From: Magnaporthiopsis rhizophila
Taxonomy: Eukaryota; Ascomycota; Sordariomycetes; Magnaporthales; Magnaporthaceae
Length of the DNA stretch: 64,000 nt
Reading direction: 5' to 3'
Assembly: GCA_003049465.1 (NCBI GenBank)
Contig: PYSS01000018.1
Location: 66,792-130,791, forward strand
A program made the position numbers and the translations under genes. Below, piece by piece: positions 45,808 through 58,135 of the stretch (its first letter is position 1; each line of letters opens with the position of its first letter). The notes below the pieces were generated by a model. That model did no database searches. It worked only from the letters and a program-made list of their open reading frames with translations, and was not told the DNA's origin.

Positions 45808-47894
45808 TTAGGTCAGCATCTCCTTGGTTCCGTCCGAGAAGATCTTGGCCACTTTGCGCTGTTGCCGCGGCGAAACAAAGATACGGTTAGTCCTCAAAAA
45901 CACTCAAACATGGGAAAACATAGAGACGTACCAGGTCCATGTGGTGGGTATCGTTGAACCTGCACTTGTGACCTATGCCACAGTCGCGGCCGAAGCGGCA
46001 GTGGTGCGAGTAGTAGCAGTCAAAGTCCTCGCAGCCGATGCCATTGTCGCAGTAGGTGCCACGGGCCCTATGCTTCTGGACGAGAAGCTCCTGCGGGGAC
46101 AGTCGATCGCCGTGCTCGTATTTGCAGTAGTCGTCGCCGTCCTCGCAGTAGCCCAACAGGTGGTAGTTGTTACAAAAATTCCGCCCGTTTTCTTTCTTCT
46201 TTTCCATATAACGCTTCTCGGCGATGGGTGCCACGCGCGGCAGATCCTCGTCCACACGCTCCGACGACGCGTTGACGTAATAGTACTTGGGCGCCGGCGC
46301 CGGTTTCTTTGGCGTGATGTCGAACGACTTAGCCACGGTTGGCGCGGGTGCCTTGGTGCTGGCCGTCGCGTAGCTCGAGCTAGGCGGCGGTGCGGCCGGC
46401 GCAGGCTGCGGCGGCGCCGACGCTACCTTGGGCGGCGGCATCGTATGGAGGAGGGAAGCACCGCCGTTGATCTCGACGGTTGCCGACAGTGGCGATGTGA
46501 TCGAGTGCTGACGTTGCTGCTGCTGCTGCGGCGGCGGCGGCGGCATATGGGCCGAGTTGCCCGCGTTCGAGGATATAGAGCCATTGCGCAGCAGCGGCAT
46601 CGAGTTGCCCATGGACCCTCCGAATGACGGGCGTACAATCTGCTCAGAGCGGAAGACGGTCGGGAACTTGGCACGGTGCAAGCCCAGCTGAATGAAACCC
46701 TGCATAGGCGGGGTGGTTTCGAGCAACGAAAGCTTATGGCCGAGCTCTCGCTTGTAGGGCTCCAGGAAAGGCAAATACCCGTTGTCGGCGCAGGGGCCAA
46801 ACAGGACGTGTTTGCACTGCGACAGGCGAACCATAACGCGCATGGTCTCACGGATTTTGTGATCGGCACGCTCCTTTCCAATGCCAACATCAACAAAGGA
46901 GAAAAGCGCTGCGAAGGTCAGTCAGGACGACACGCCGAGGGTAGACGGGAGAGAGGAGGCGAGAGAGACGGTGGGCCACGTACACTGGGCCTGGCCAAAG
47001 GCGTGGGCGAAGGCCGTCAAGTCTCTATACCCGTCCTGGACGATGCCGGCAGCATGGAGCGTCCTGGCCTGACCCTCAAGACTAATGACAATCTGAACCA
47101 TGATAGTCCAATCTTCGACCTTGGCTTCGGGATAGATGGTTTTAATGTGCTTCCTGATTTGCGTGAGAAGTTCAAAGGCGGCATCAGTGCCTCCTTCGGC
47201 GCCCCTCGAGAGGAGATCGTCTCGGAAAATGGCACCATCTCCATCGATAATAACAAAGACCAAGGGATTAGACTCCTGCAGTTGTGGGGATTAGTATAGG
47301 CATATACAAATGGAGCCTGGCTGGGGCACCACATGGTGACCTCGCGAGTGATGGTTGGCCGAATCGGCAGTCAAACTCCCGTCCGTCTCTGGTTAAACGC
47401 ACATTTGCCAGCTTAAGCTCGTTCAACTGGCCGGCGAGGGCATCGCGGTCGCGCTGCCACATATTGAGCGACCTGCGCTCCTGCTCATAGTCGGCGCACT
47501 TTTGTCGGTACGCGATACTGAGCTCCTGATAGCTGCGGTACAGCCTAGCGACCAGGTCGTCCCGGCGACGGTCGCTCTCGCGGAACTCCTGGAGCTGGGC
47601 CTCCAAGTCCAGGCCGGGCGGCTCCATGAAGGGACCCATGGCTGGGGCAGGCCCATTAACAGCCGAGGGCGGCCCGGCAGGGGTACTACTGCCTTGCTGG
47701 GTTACAATAGAGAGAATGTCGGCTGATGGCGGGCTGTTCTCTGAATGAGGCCTCTGCAGGCGGCTATGGAGGCTGTTGATGGACGGAGACGAGTTGTGCT
47801 GTCCAAATCCGGGCGGCGGTGCCTGCTGGTTCGGACGGTACGGATCCGCGTGCATCACGCCGCGACCGAGCGAAGTCGCCTCAAAGAAGGCCAT
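45808..47894 (-). CDS. CCCH zinc-finger protein with predicted NYN/PIN-like domain
   Basis: Four exons, 47894..47403, 47275..46984, 46908..45932, 45858..45808, phase-consistent (603 aa). The N-terminus is Pro/Ser-rich, then a probable coiled coil (about 93-160, RESDRRRDDLVARLYRSY...). Residues 165-320 look like a NYN/PIN-type fold: a first strand VFVIIDGDG with D175/D177, a central ERADHKI with D277, and VLFGPCADNGYLPFLE with D303. This order matches the acidic residues of NYN ribonucleases, but the match is by eye. A Pro/Ala/Gln-rich linker follows. Three CCCH fingers close the protein: C507-C516-C523-H527 (C-x8-C-x6-C-x3-H), C548-C554-C559-H563, and C565-C571-C577-H583. RNA binding is expected. 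The last exon adds RKVAKIFSDGTKEMLT; without it the frame would read through a GTACGT donor. The best description is an RNA-binding, possibly nucleolytic, regulator. Confidence 0.85.
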
Positions 47895-48040
47895 CTAGGT
47901 AGCGACCACGCTCCCAGAAAAGACGCGCTGTTTGTTGCCCGGACGAGTGATGAATGGGCTGGTTGGATAGGCAGGGCAGAGGAACGGCAGGACGGAAAGA
48001 GGCGTAGGGGAAAGGCTGATGATAGGAACAGAGAAAGAGG

Positions 48041-48060
48041 TTAGGTTAGGTTAGGTTAGG
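48041..48060. repeat. (TTAGG)4 array
   Basis: Four perfect TTAGG units, about 150 bp upstream of the CCCH-gene ATG, reading CCTAA on the coding strand of that gene. It is a pentamer, not the TTAGGG of fungal telomeres. Confidence 0.9.
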
Positions 48061-48879
48061 TGGTTGTGCTGAGGTTGGGTTTGGAGCAAGCAGGAGTATT
48101 TTGGTAGAGTTTGCAATTGTCGCAGAACGAGGAAAAGCCCATCCAGCACCGCTGCAGCTGGGGGGAAGCTTAGGTTGGGCTGGGGTGCGCAAGTGGAGCG
48201 CTGCAAAGGGAAAGGTGCAGCCCTCAGACGCCAACACGACCGGCCGTCACCAGGCTGGGCAGTCATCTTTTTGTTATTTGATCTCTCCCTTTTTCGCTTC
48301 TTTCGTTGATTTCCCGCCCCGGATACAGTGCTGGACCCAATCTCATCGGCAGAGCCAACAAGGGCAGAGGAGGGGTTGAGACCGCTGGTCGCAGCTGCGC
48401 CACTTTGGTACTGGCGTCCTCACCAACATAGATACACATGTACCGCTTGGCCTTGTCAGCTCACTCTGCGTTCCTTCTCGGGGCAATAGGCTGCCGCCGA
48501 CACATCTATCCATCGCAAAAGAGTGACGTGCGCTTGGCATTTCCCCTTGCCCTTCTCTGCCCGGGACATTCTCAATTGCCAAGACAGTACCTTCGACGCC
48601 AATTAACACTGTTTGCCGCGCGGGTTGGCCTGCCGTCTGGGCAGTGGGGCACCTCCCTTCAGCTCATCCGCGGATCGCTGCAGCCCTCCGGAATGGCGTC
48701 GCGTCCGGGGCACTAGGCATGGAGGCTGCACCTCGAGAAATAACATTTGGCGCCCACCTAGAATATCCCGCTTCTGGCTGACTGGCAAATACAGTGGCTG
48801 CACAAAAAAAACGCAAACCGGCTCTAACATATGGGAAATGCCGAACTTCGCACCACGACAACTTTGTCACCCTAGAGAA

Positions 48880-49335
48880 ATATTTATTAAAAATTTGCGA
48901 ATGGCTTCCAACCAACCTCTTTTAACTTGCTATAAAAGAGAAAAAAAATAAAAAAAATCTCCTGGCGAAATGTTAGCTGATCAATTTTTAAAAATTAAGC
49001 GTGCATTGACATGCATTAAAATTAGTGGGACTGATAGCGGATTGGCCGCTATAATATAGCGGTTGTTAGTGGGAAGGTCCGCTAATACGCGTTAAAAAAA
49101 ATTGTTAGTAAAACAGACCTTTGTATTTGAATTTTAATAACAAATGATAAAAATTCGTATAGTAAAAGTGAAAAAGCCAAACCCTAAAGCCGTTATTCTT
49201 TTATACGAAAATGAAAAAAAAATAAAATGTGTTGTTATATAAATTGTAATTTTTTTTATTAATAGAATAAGTGAGTTTTGTTAGTAGTTTGCGGGAGAAA
49301 ATGAAAATTTGCATTATTTTCGTGCATAACTGTAC
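48880..49335. mobile_element. AT-rich island, possible remnant of a small inverted-repeat element
   Basis: A sharp drop in GC relative to both flanks. The core has alternating motifs TAGCGG (49035-49040), CCGCTA (49046-49051), TAGCGG (49057-49062) and CCGCTA (49079-49084), plus a direct repeat TTAGTGGGA at 49022 and 49066. ATAGCGG-ATTGG-CCGCTAT (49034-49052) is a perfect 7-bp hairpin. No ORF is present. A decayed MITE or RIP-altered repeat is inferred; no element boundaries or target-site duplication were identified. Confidence 0.4.
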
Positions 49336-51078
49336 AAGCACAGGGTCCCAGCCCGTCGACTACCACCCGAATCAAATGTCTTCTCATTCCGTCGACACTG
49401 CTTTCATTCCTTCTCGGGCGGATCGTTGAGTAAACTTGAAGCCTCGCCCGGGGTTTTGGTCAGGCTACAGGACCGTCTCAAACGGCTCTTAGGGTTTCTA
49501 GCACTTTCTACCCTTCTTGAGTCGTCCCTCGAAAGCTGCAACTTATGCGGATGGGCACGCAATGAACCTCCTTGGCATCAGCCGGGCAACGCACCTCACT
49601 GAGCCGTTTCCAGCGATTCCTCCTGGTCTCATCGGGTGCCACGACGCAGCATTGCCTTGCTTGGGCCCATGCTAGTGTTACCGTTGCTGATTGACCATGG
49701 CTGTGACCGTTTGCACATAAATGATTTGGGCTACCAAAGATTCGCTAGTAAATATTTGGGCAGAAAACGACTGTTTGCTGTCTTGTCCAGCCGCTCACAG
49801 CTGTCTCGAGATGAAGGCCCGAGGCTAGGCTTTCAGCGATGATAATCGTGCTGGCTGTTGGCCGGGCGCAAATTAACGACAGCCCTTCTGCTCTTGCTCG
49901 AACCGCATCAATTCAGAGGCTCATAGCGGATCTCGTCATACTGGGTGAATGGCTGGTTAGCAGATTGCCTTTTACTACAGTGTGACATTGATTGGGTGAT
50001 ATTGTTCGGAGGGGTATCTAAGTACCCAGGTGAGTTCCGCGTCGGCAAAATTATCTTTGGACTCTCAAGCTGGAGTGGGTGTGGCGTGCGGGCGGCTCCT
50101 GGGGGATAACAGTTGGTACCTACAAACTACAAATCAGCACGGTATTGCGTGGAGCTGCAGAAGTTTGTGAGTAACAATGGTGAAACACCTGCAGGAAGAG
50201 TCATAGCACGGACGCCGGCGACAGGGTATTGTTGTATCGACTTATGCATAATGGCTTGTTCAACGCATGTTGGTTGGCTGGAGACATTGGTAGCTGCTAT
50301 TTGTCCCCATCAGTTGATGCCCCAACTTTGAAGGCTCACGCGGTGCCAGCTCGATCATTGCGCAGGTGCTGGGTAACGACCAAGGTCCACCAAGGGACCC
50401 GTTCGTTCATTATGCTTTTGCTCGGGCATACCTAGGTAGGTAGATTAGCTAAGCGCGCCTCAGTATCTGGGGTGCATACAACCTGCTAGGTTGCCTCAAA
50501 TCAGAACCTGGTACTCTATGCCAATCAGGAGGAAAGATTGCACATGGCCGAAAGGATGTCGTGGACGTTTTACTCGTCGTTCTCACAGTTCCGAGAGGGG
50601 CATTGCACCTTCTCCAGGCGACAGATAACCCGAGACCAGATTCCACGAGCATTCCTTTCCACGCGACAACGAACATCCTGCCCGTGCGCCCCACAGAGTA
50701 GCCCCGCCCCACATACAGAGCCGCAGCAGCCAATCACTCCGCGTCGTTTCCCAGCCATTAGCCTGCTGTGATTTTTTGGACCAAAGTCAACAAGGCCCAA
50801 TCGACCAAGGGAGAAGACGTCGTCACCACGATAAAAAAAAAAAGCCTGGCAGACATCAGCGCCAACCGGCCCATGTAGCCATCGTAATTGTTAGGGCGAC
50901 ATTTTTCCCGATCATCGCCTCACCCATCTCTTACATGCTTCCATCCGAATCGCGAGCGGCCATGAATTGAAGCATCAACCACATCGCCATTTATCGCGTG
51001 CAACTCGTTCGCTGCCTTCGCGAGCATACCTTTTCGCAAACACGATCGCCTCCGACCGGACGCAGCATCATCATCACT

Positions 51079-54000
51079 ATGTTCTCGCCCGCCGTCGCCG
51101 ACAGCGGCCACGGCACCGCGATGAAGAGCAGGCGTCGCCAGCGCCCTTTGAGCTCCGAGAACCTGATGTTGCAGCCAAAAGCGAAGCGACAGCGACTCCC
51201 CCTCAGCGAGCAGACCTTTGTCAGCCCCGATGCGCCGCCCGAGATGCTCGAAGTCAAGGCCGACAAGGCTGCGAAGCTGCCCGCTAAGATCGAGCGTCTC
51301 CGCGATACCACAACCGCGCCAAAGCAAGATCTCGGCGTCCGCTCAAAAAAGCCCAAGCCGGGTGAGCGCGTCAGCAAAGGTGATGGGAGCGTTGTCTTGG
51401 TCAGTTTTTCATCTCGATTCTATCATGCGCCTCGCCGCGCGAAGACTATCAACATTTGCTTCGTCCATATCTCTTTGCCAAACCAGCTAATAACTAACGC
51501 ATCGCATCGCGCGCCAGACCACGAACAATGCATACACCGTCAGCAAACTTCCAGCCTTACCGGACAAGATCCGGGCGGACGAGGCCAGTAGTAAGTCGCC
51601 CCCGTCTCCATACCCGTCGGCGATGATTGCCGTCCTCCTAACCAACCACAGGTCGACAACACGGCACCCTGTATTCGGCCACCGGTCACGCACTGTGCCT
51701 GACGCATACCCAAGCATTTGTTTGGCCCTACACCATCAACACGACCTCCCCGGAAACCTTCGTCTTCAACCTGGACCATCCTTCACGCCATGCATCCGAT
51801 CCACTTCCCCTCGGCTCTTTAGTCGCGCCCTCTGCGGCCTCCGACGAGCCCGGCCTCATCGTTATCATGCCGGTCAGCGGAAGGATCTCGTACTGGGAAT
51901 CAATAGCGAGCGCGGCGACCTTGACCTTCATGCGACAACAGCGCAACGGAATCGAGGATTCTATCCCAGGAATGTTCTCAGGCGAACACGTCATCCAACT
52001 CGTCAACGCCGAGACTGCAGGTTTTATTCTGGCTTTTAGCACCGGACGAATGGCGCATCTGAGCGTGAGAGATAGTCATGGTCGCCCGACGATATCCGTG
52101 CAGTTCCTCCGAAGTGGCCTGGCACAGACAGCCGGTGGTTTTCTCGGCAGTATCCGCCATGTTCTCAAGCACTCGGCCACGAAGGGTGACATTGCCGCGG
52201 TCCGGACTGGTCCTCCGACAAAGGCAGGGGAGCGCAATGTCGTCGCCGCGACCTGCCGGGGAAAGATCACCGCCTGGAGAGTACAGAGGGGAGGCCACCA
52301 CGATGTGCTTTCCGAGGTTGACGTCCGTGATTCAGTTATCGCAGCCCTCCGAGCACGTGGTTTCCCGCCGGCCGACTCTTCTCCGGATGATTTCGAGGTG
52401 CTCGACGTGGCATTCTCCCCAAACGTCGGGGAGCATGGACTCGGCGAGTTTAGCCGGACCGACGCGGCCCACAGTCTGTGGCTTCTCGTTGCCTACGGCG
52501 GAAGGCTCGAAACCTCGTATGCGCTGATTGAGGCGACCTTGGAGCGGTACAACGTGAAGATCGGGCCCCTTCGCCCCCTGACTTGCTACTCGAGTCCGAT
52601 ATCCAAGGCCTCGGCCGTTCGCCCGCGCTTATACCTACCACAACCGGGCCGTGTAGCATTCGTCGTCTTTGACCGCGCCGTCATCATCGCGTCCCTAGCT
52701 GCTCGCATGGAGGCGCCCGGCCTGACCGCGAACTCGGCATCCTTCGAGGACGTCATCGACCTACGAGACCAGGACGCCCTCGAGATCACGGGATCTGGGA
52801 TCGAGGAGCCCAACGTGACTGGGCAGGAAGTCGAGGGCACACGGACACACAGGCAAAAAGTCAAGAACCCAGGCACCCTTCTCATGGTCCGAGGAGTTGG
52901 TGTTGTTCGGGTTGCAACCACCGATATCGAGCGATTCTCCGGCGACGCTACACCTAGGATCACCCCCAAGAGCAAGCTCGAACAGGCCGTTTTCTTTGGC
53001 ATCAAGGATGACAACCCGCTTGCGTTCGACGGCAAGCGGGCGCTTCCATTTTCCAGCAAGGAGATTGGCGATGCGGCCCTGCGGTTGAGCTATGAGATCC
53101 TCAGCTCCGAATCCCCGTACCTCCTTCACGTCCCCGCTCTCCTCGAGGGAAATCTTAGGACCCGGAGCAGCTACCTGGACCGGCTGATGACGTACCTAAA
53201 CGCACTCAAGGTCGACCTCGACCGCGAGACACGGTGGGCCTTGCTGTGGAACGCCGAGAAGATGAGCGTGGCGTCGCGCATCTGGAAGCAGCATGAGCAG
53301 TTCCTCGCCGATCGCGCAACAGATGACAAAAAAAGCGTCGTCTCGGAGATTGTCGAGTTTATCCACGAGGACGAGAAGAAAGTGCCGAACCAGAATAAAG
53401 GCGAGCTTGACCGTGTGAGGCATTGGTTTACGCACGACGTCTGGCGCCTGGAACTGTTTGTGGCCTGGGCGTACGAAGTTATCAAGTATGTCTACCAGCA
53501 CCAAGTCGCCAACGACGCTGCTATCACGCGCCTGCTATGGGAGGCCATGCAGGTCCAGTTCGAGGCTCTTAAGGGTGCGTTCGAGTATCGGAAGAGGAAA
53601 TTGCCGTTCTACGGGCTTCAGGACGACAAGCTGGAGAACGGCGTGCTTGTCACGGGCTACGAGGGGCTGCCGACGGTACCTTGGACGTCGACATATTATA
53701 TCACGAACAACTCCAAGAGGCTGATCGAGCTCGCCCACAAGTGGCTCAAGACGTACTATCCACTGCCGGCTGACCTCGCGGCGGGGCAACCTGACCCAGG
53801 CGTTATCGAGGCGATCCGTGGGCGTCTGCCTTCGCTCACCGACAAGTATCTGACCACGCTGCTCGAGCATTCTCGCTGGGCCCAGACGCGCACCGACCAG
53901 AGCACCCTCCGGTACGGAGAGGTCTGCCGGAAGACGTACCTCGACGACCGGTACGAGAAGGCCGTACAGCTCAAGAACTACGGTCTGTGGACCCAGGCGA

Positions 54001-55454
54001 TTGAGGTGGCTGAGAACCATGACTCGATCGCGGCATTGGCGGAAATCATGGTGGAGGAGGTCAAAAATCTGCGCCAGCGGGCGCTCGACCGTGACCAGTC
54101 ACCGAATAGGGTTATGCAGCTCAGGGAGCGGGCACGCGTCAGGCAGCACGAGATTGCCGAGTCCTTTGAACGGTACGGTGACGAGTTTGCATTCGCCGTC
54201 TACGAGATTCTCCTCCGCGAGGAGGGTGTCAAGGCGGTCCTGGACTTTCCTGGCAACCGGAAGGGCTATGCCACCAAGTTCCTAAGGACTAAGCCCGAGC
54301 TGTCCAAGATCTCATGGATCAACGACGTTGAGCAGGAAAAGGACATCAATCATGCGGCGGAAACGCTGATCGAGCTGGGGCTCAACCGCGAGCAACAGGT
54401 CTGGAACAAGAAGATTGAGCTGAGTCTGGGCAAGCTGGCGCTACTAGCCGAAGGAACACCCCTTTCTAACGATGAGCCTGCCCGCAACCAACTGGTAGTT
54501 GCTCGCGATAGCCGCGGCGACAGGTCTGCTGCGGGACTCCGGGCCATCGACCGAGAGCTGGCCATCATCAAGATCCAGGACAAGCTTTACAACATCATTT
54601 TGCCGACGGTCAACCTCGCTGTGGACGAGGCTGCGGAACTCGAACTGGCGCTAGAATACCACGCCGGAAGCATGCTGAAGAAGCACAAGGCTCTCCTCCG
54701 CGTCTTCGAGGATGCCATGTCTCGGCTTCTTCGGCACGAGGCGTTGGAGGCTCTGACGCTGATCGACCTGCTCACGCTGGTATCTATCAAGGTCGATCCA
54801 GCGTCTCCCGGCTTCGACGTCTTTGACGACCTCTTTTTCTGCGCTCTACGTGTAGCCCACCTCAGCCTGCGAGGCGAGGAAGTGAAGAAGGCGAACCGTG
54901 TTATCTGGAGGCGGTGCTTCATCCGAGACAACTGGACGCGCATCAACAACACCCAATTCAAGGACGATGGCGCTATGAGCCGTTCGCTTGCCGACACATC
55001 GTCGTATCTGACACTATACGCCTGCAATGCTTACAGTAAGCTGCTACCCCACACGTTCCGTCCTGACGCACGATTCTTCGAGATCACCATACTGACGAGA
55101 CTTGCAGAATATCACGGCGAGCAAAAGTTCGAGCCCCTCGTCACGCCGTCAGAGGCGCTAGGCGTGTACACAGACAGCCTGGACGGCCGGTTCGACGGCA
55201 TGGACGAATCACTGAAGCGTAAGCTTCTGGACGCGATGAAAGCCGAAGACGCCGAGCTCTCCAAGTACATCACCAAGTCAAGGATGGACCACTGGTACCA
55301 GACGGCCCTCGAGGAGTCTAGGCGGATGGTGCAGGAAGATCTCGACAGAGTGACGGAGGAGGGCGCGGCCTTGGCCAACGGCAACGGCAACGGCAGGTCG
55401 CGCGTCAACGGCAGCAGCGTGAGCCCGCCGCCTTTCCTCAACGGCAGCGCCTAG
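51079..55454 (+). CDS. NUP133: nucleoporin NUP133
   Basis: Three exons, 51079..51399, 51518..51590, 51652..55454 (1398 aa). A scaffold subunit of the Y-complex (Nup84/Nup107 complex) of the nuclear pore. The N-terminal tail is basic and disordered (KSRRRQRPLSSENL). Next comes the short strand-rich entry YTVSKLPALPDKIRAD typical of Nup133. The N-terminal beta-propeller spans about residues 130-570 (LYSATGHALCLTHTQAFVW, IMPVSGRISYWES). The C-terminal alpha-helical stack runs to the end. The ATG at 51079 was chosen over in-frame upstream ones for its position at the start of the conserved-type tail. Both introns are short GT-AG. The C-terminal 30 residues are an NGNGNGR-type low-complexity tail. 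Confidence 0.88.
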
Positions 55455-57201
55455 TAGGTCGGCCATGCGGGGGATGTGAAGGGGGTTGAGAAGGTAATGT
55501 TTGTCACCAGAGCCGCCTCCCCTGGCACTGGTGACGGTGAGGATGGGTGGAGATTGTCGGAAAGCAAACAAATGGGCACTTGGGACACTTGCTCAAGAGG
55601 ATGAATGCGTTGGCGTTATAGGGTCGGACTTGTCATGCGTGGTATTTCGAAGCGGGGCTGGAGCCTCTGCATGGGCTGTACATATAATTTCATTTGTTTG
55701 CATTCAGGGCACCTGGTTGTCCCGAGACGAAGATTTCCTTTTTTTCACTTTATCTTTCAACTTTTCTAGTATTAGTATTCCTGGCTGTTTAATGTCATTG
55801 CGCGTTGGTGTACCGTTTTGGAACACAAGAGCAACATGGACGACATCTAGCAGGTTTTGAATTTCGGTGCTTCTTGTGGGAATCTCCTTGGTCTTGGGTC
55901 GAGCGCGGCGTGTGCGGTGTCAAGAGCCTGCTGCGCCTGGCTGGATCGCCAGGAAAAACCAGGCTAGGTGGTGTGTGCCACACCAACCACCACACACCCA
56001 TGCAACGGGGAGACACAAGTGGCTGGGTGGCAGCCTGGTGAGTGGCGAATCAAGCTTGACCATCTGGCGGCGGATCGGCAAGTCCCAGCCAGGGACTGGC
56101 ACCTGTACAGTACCGGAACGGTGACGGGCTTTAACGGGAACGAATGGAACCGGACCTTCCTCGCGCTTCAGGAACGGGGAGGGTTAGGTGGGCGAACCTG
56201 GCGTTGGACAGGCGAAACAAGAAGGCGCTGGCGCTCTGTCCCATTCTTTTCTTTTTCTTCTTTTCTTCCTCAATTGCGTGGCGGGGCGGGCTACACGGAC
56301 GGCCTGGGGTCAAACCGGTACACGGACACACGGGCATTTCGCTAGCGGGAGCGAGATATTTCGCCAGCGGAGGGGTAGGCGAGGCAAGGCTTTGACCGAC
56401 GCTTCGCTGACAACGGACTTTTTTAAATGGCGCCACCACCAATTGCTGCCCGCTTTGTACCGGGCGATCAAGCAGACAGAGACGGACACCGACGTGGGCT
56501 GTGCTGTTGTGCTTGCGCGTGTGTGTGACCGACGCGGAGATCTGACTGACAGGGATGAAGGGATTGGAGTTCGTCTGGTTCACAAACAAGACGGCTTGCA
56601 CTGCCGGACTCGGGAGTGATTGGCTGTCAGGATCCCTCCTGGCTTTTTGCTTCTTCAGATGGGCCACCACATGCACGTCCCGCATGTTCTGCTTCGTATC
56701 CTGGCACAAAAGACAGGCCGTGTCAGAGCCGTCGTGAAACAGCTCAAACTGCACATTTGTCCAAGGGAACCCGGAGCAAAAAAAGAAGGAAGACAACTGC
56801 TCCATTCGACTGGATCTAACCTGGGTTGGGTTTGGGTTGCCAGAAGAAACGCATGCAGTGGCTACATATCTCGGAAGGTTTAGACTCGGGCTTCCCCCAT
56901 GTGGAAAATAAGAAAAGGAAAAAAGACGGGTTCAACGCTGGTGATGGAGGGGATCGGACTGCAAGATCTCCTGGGCTGCTTCTCTTGGTTTCTTGGCTAT
57001 ATCTGGAGGCGGACAGGACAGCAACCTGCCTAACCTAGAAAACAAGAAAAACATGCACATGATCATGCATCAAGTCGGGGCAAGTCAGCATCTCCATTCG
57101 TTCTCCCCCACCTCATCCTCCCAATGGCACACTAACAGCTTGGGCGGCTATGTACATACGTGAGACTTTTGGGGAGGCTTGGCTCTGCAGGCTGGAAAGG
57201 C

Positions 57202-57222
57202 AAAAAAAAAAAAAAAAAAAAA
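57202..57222. repeat. poly(A) tract
   Basis: Twenty-one consecutive A. Confidence 0.9.
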
Positions 57223-58115
57223 GTAAAAGTGACAGAAAATAAACAAAACAACAACGACCGCTACAGCCTTTCTGCAAAGCCAATCTGATCCCTGTCGCAG
57301 CAGCGCCTGAGAGCTCTGACTGGGGCGCACTGGCGTGGGGCACGGCGCAGCCGCCAACGGTGTGGTTGGCTGGAGAAGGGGGGCGCCCGGGGCTAGAAGG
57401 GGGAATCCATTGATTCTTCGACGACGAATCGAAAGTCCGCAGCACAAAGGGTCGCATTGGGACCGGCCTGGAGTCAGCAAGGACTACATGTAAATACAGT
57501 TAGCTTCGAATTACTGTTGCTATTTTGATTGATCCAACGTCTGGTTCGGTCAGGCTGACGCTGCTGTAGATATCACACGAGCAGAATGTTCGTTTCTCTT
57601 TTTCCTGCCAACTCAATGGCAGCTGTCCCAAAACAATGCAAAAGAGAACCGGTAACCGTTTTGTTATTGCGGTGTGGTACTCGGAGAGGATCTGGGACCT
57701 GCTTTCCCCATGAAATTTGCATCGAGCCGGGGCCCCCTTGGCGACCACCGAGTTTTTGGGCACTCGGCCATGGCATCAATCAAAAAGAGATCCTCCTCCC
57801 CTTGTTTGATCGATCCATTTGTGCAACCCTTCATCTTTTGCATCTCGCATCATCTGCATGTTTTCCGGCCCGCAGACCAGTGAGTGGGCTCCGTTACTTT
57901 CGCCCTAATCGGTCGGCGGTAGCCGTGCGCTCCGCTAGGTATTGTAGAGCCGGGTCCCCCTACCTAGTTTTACAACCAGCGTACACGCGAGGTGCTGGAA
58001 GGCAGGGGAGAGAGCCAGGCTAGGGCGGTGTATGCGCGTGCTGCGGCGTTTTGCGAGGTTAGTACCTGGGTAGACGCGCGACACATGATGCGACGCTTAG
58101 CAGGAAAAGAAAGGG

Positions 58116-58135
58116 AAAAAAAAAAAAAAAAAAAA
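58116..58135. repeat. poly(A) tract
   Basis: Twenty consecutive A. Confidence 0.9.

Larger units (their letters stand above)
47895..51078. other. 3.2-kb divergent intergenic region with AT-rich island
   Basis: Promoter space for the CCCH gene (-) and NUP133 (+). It includes (TTAGG)4 at 48041-48060, an AT-rich island at about 48880-49335, and the palindrome TACCTAGGTA at 50429-50438. No gene is supported. The stretch after the island (49340-49850) has ordinary composition and short frames only. Confidence 0.55.

Noticed and set aside
48041..48060. Chromosome end or true telomere repeat
   Set aside because: The unit is TTAGG, only four copies, and it lies between two normal genes.
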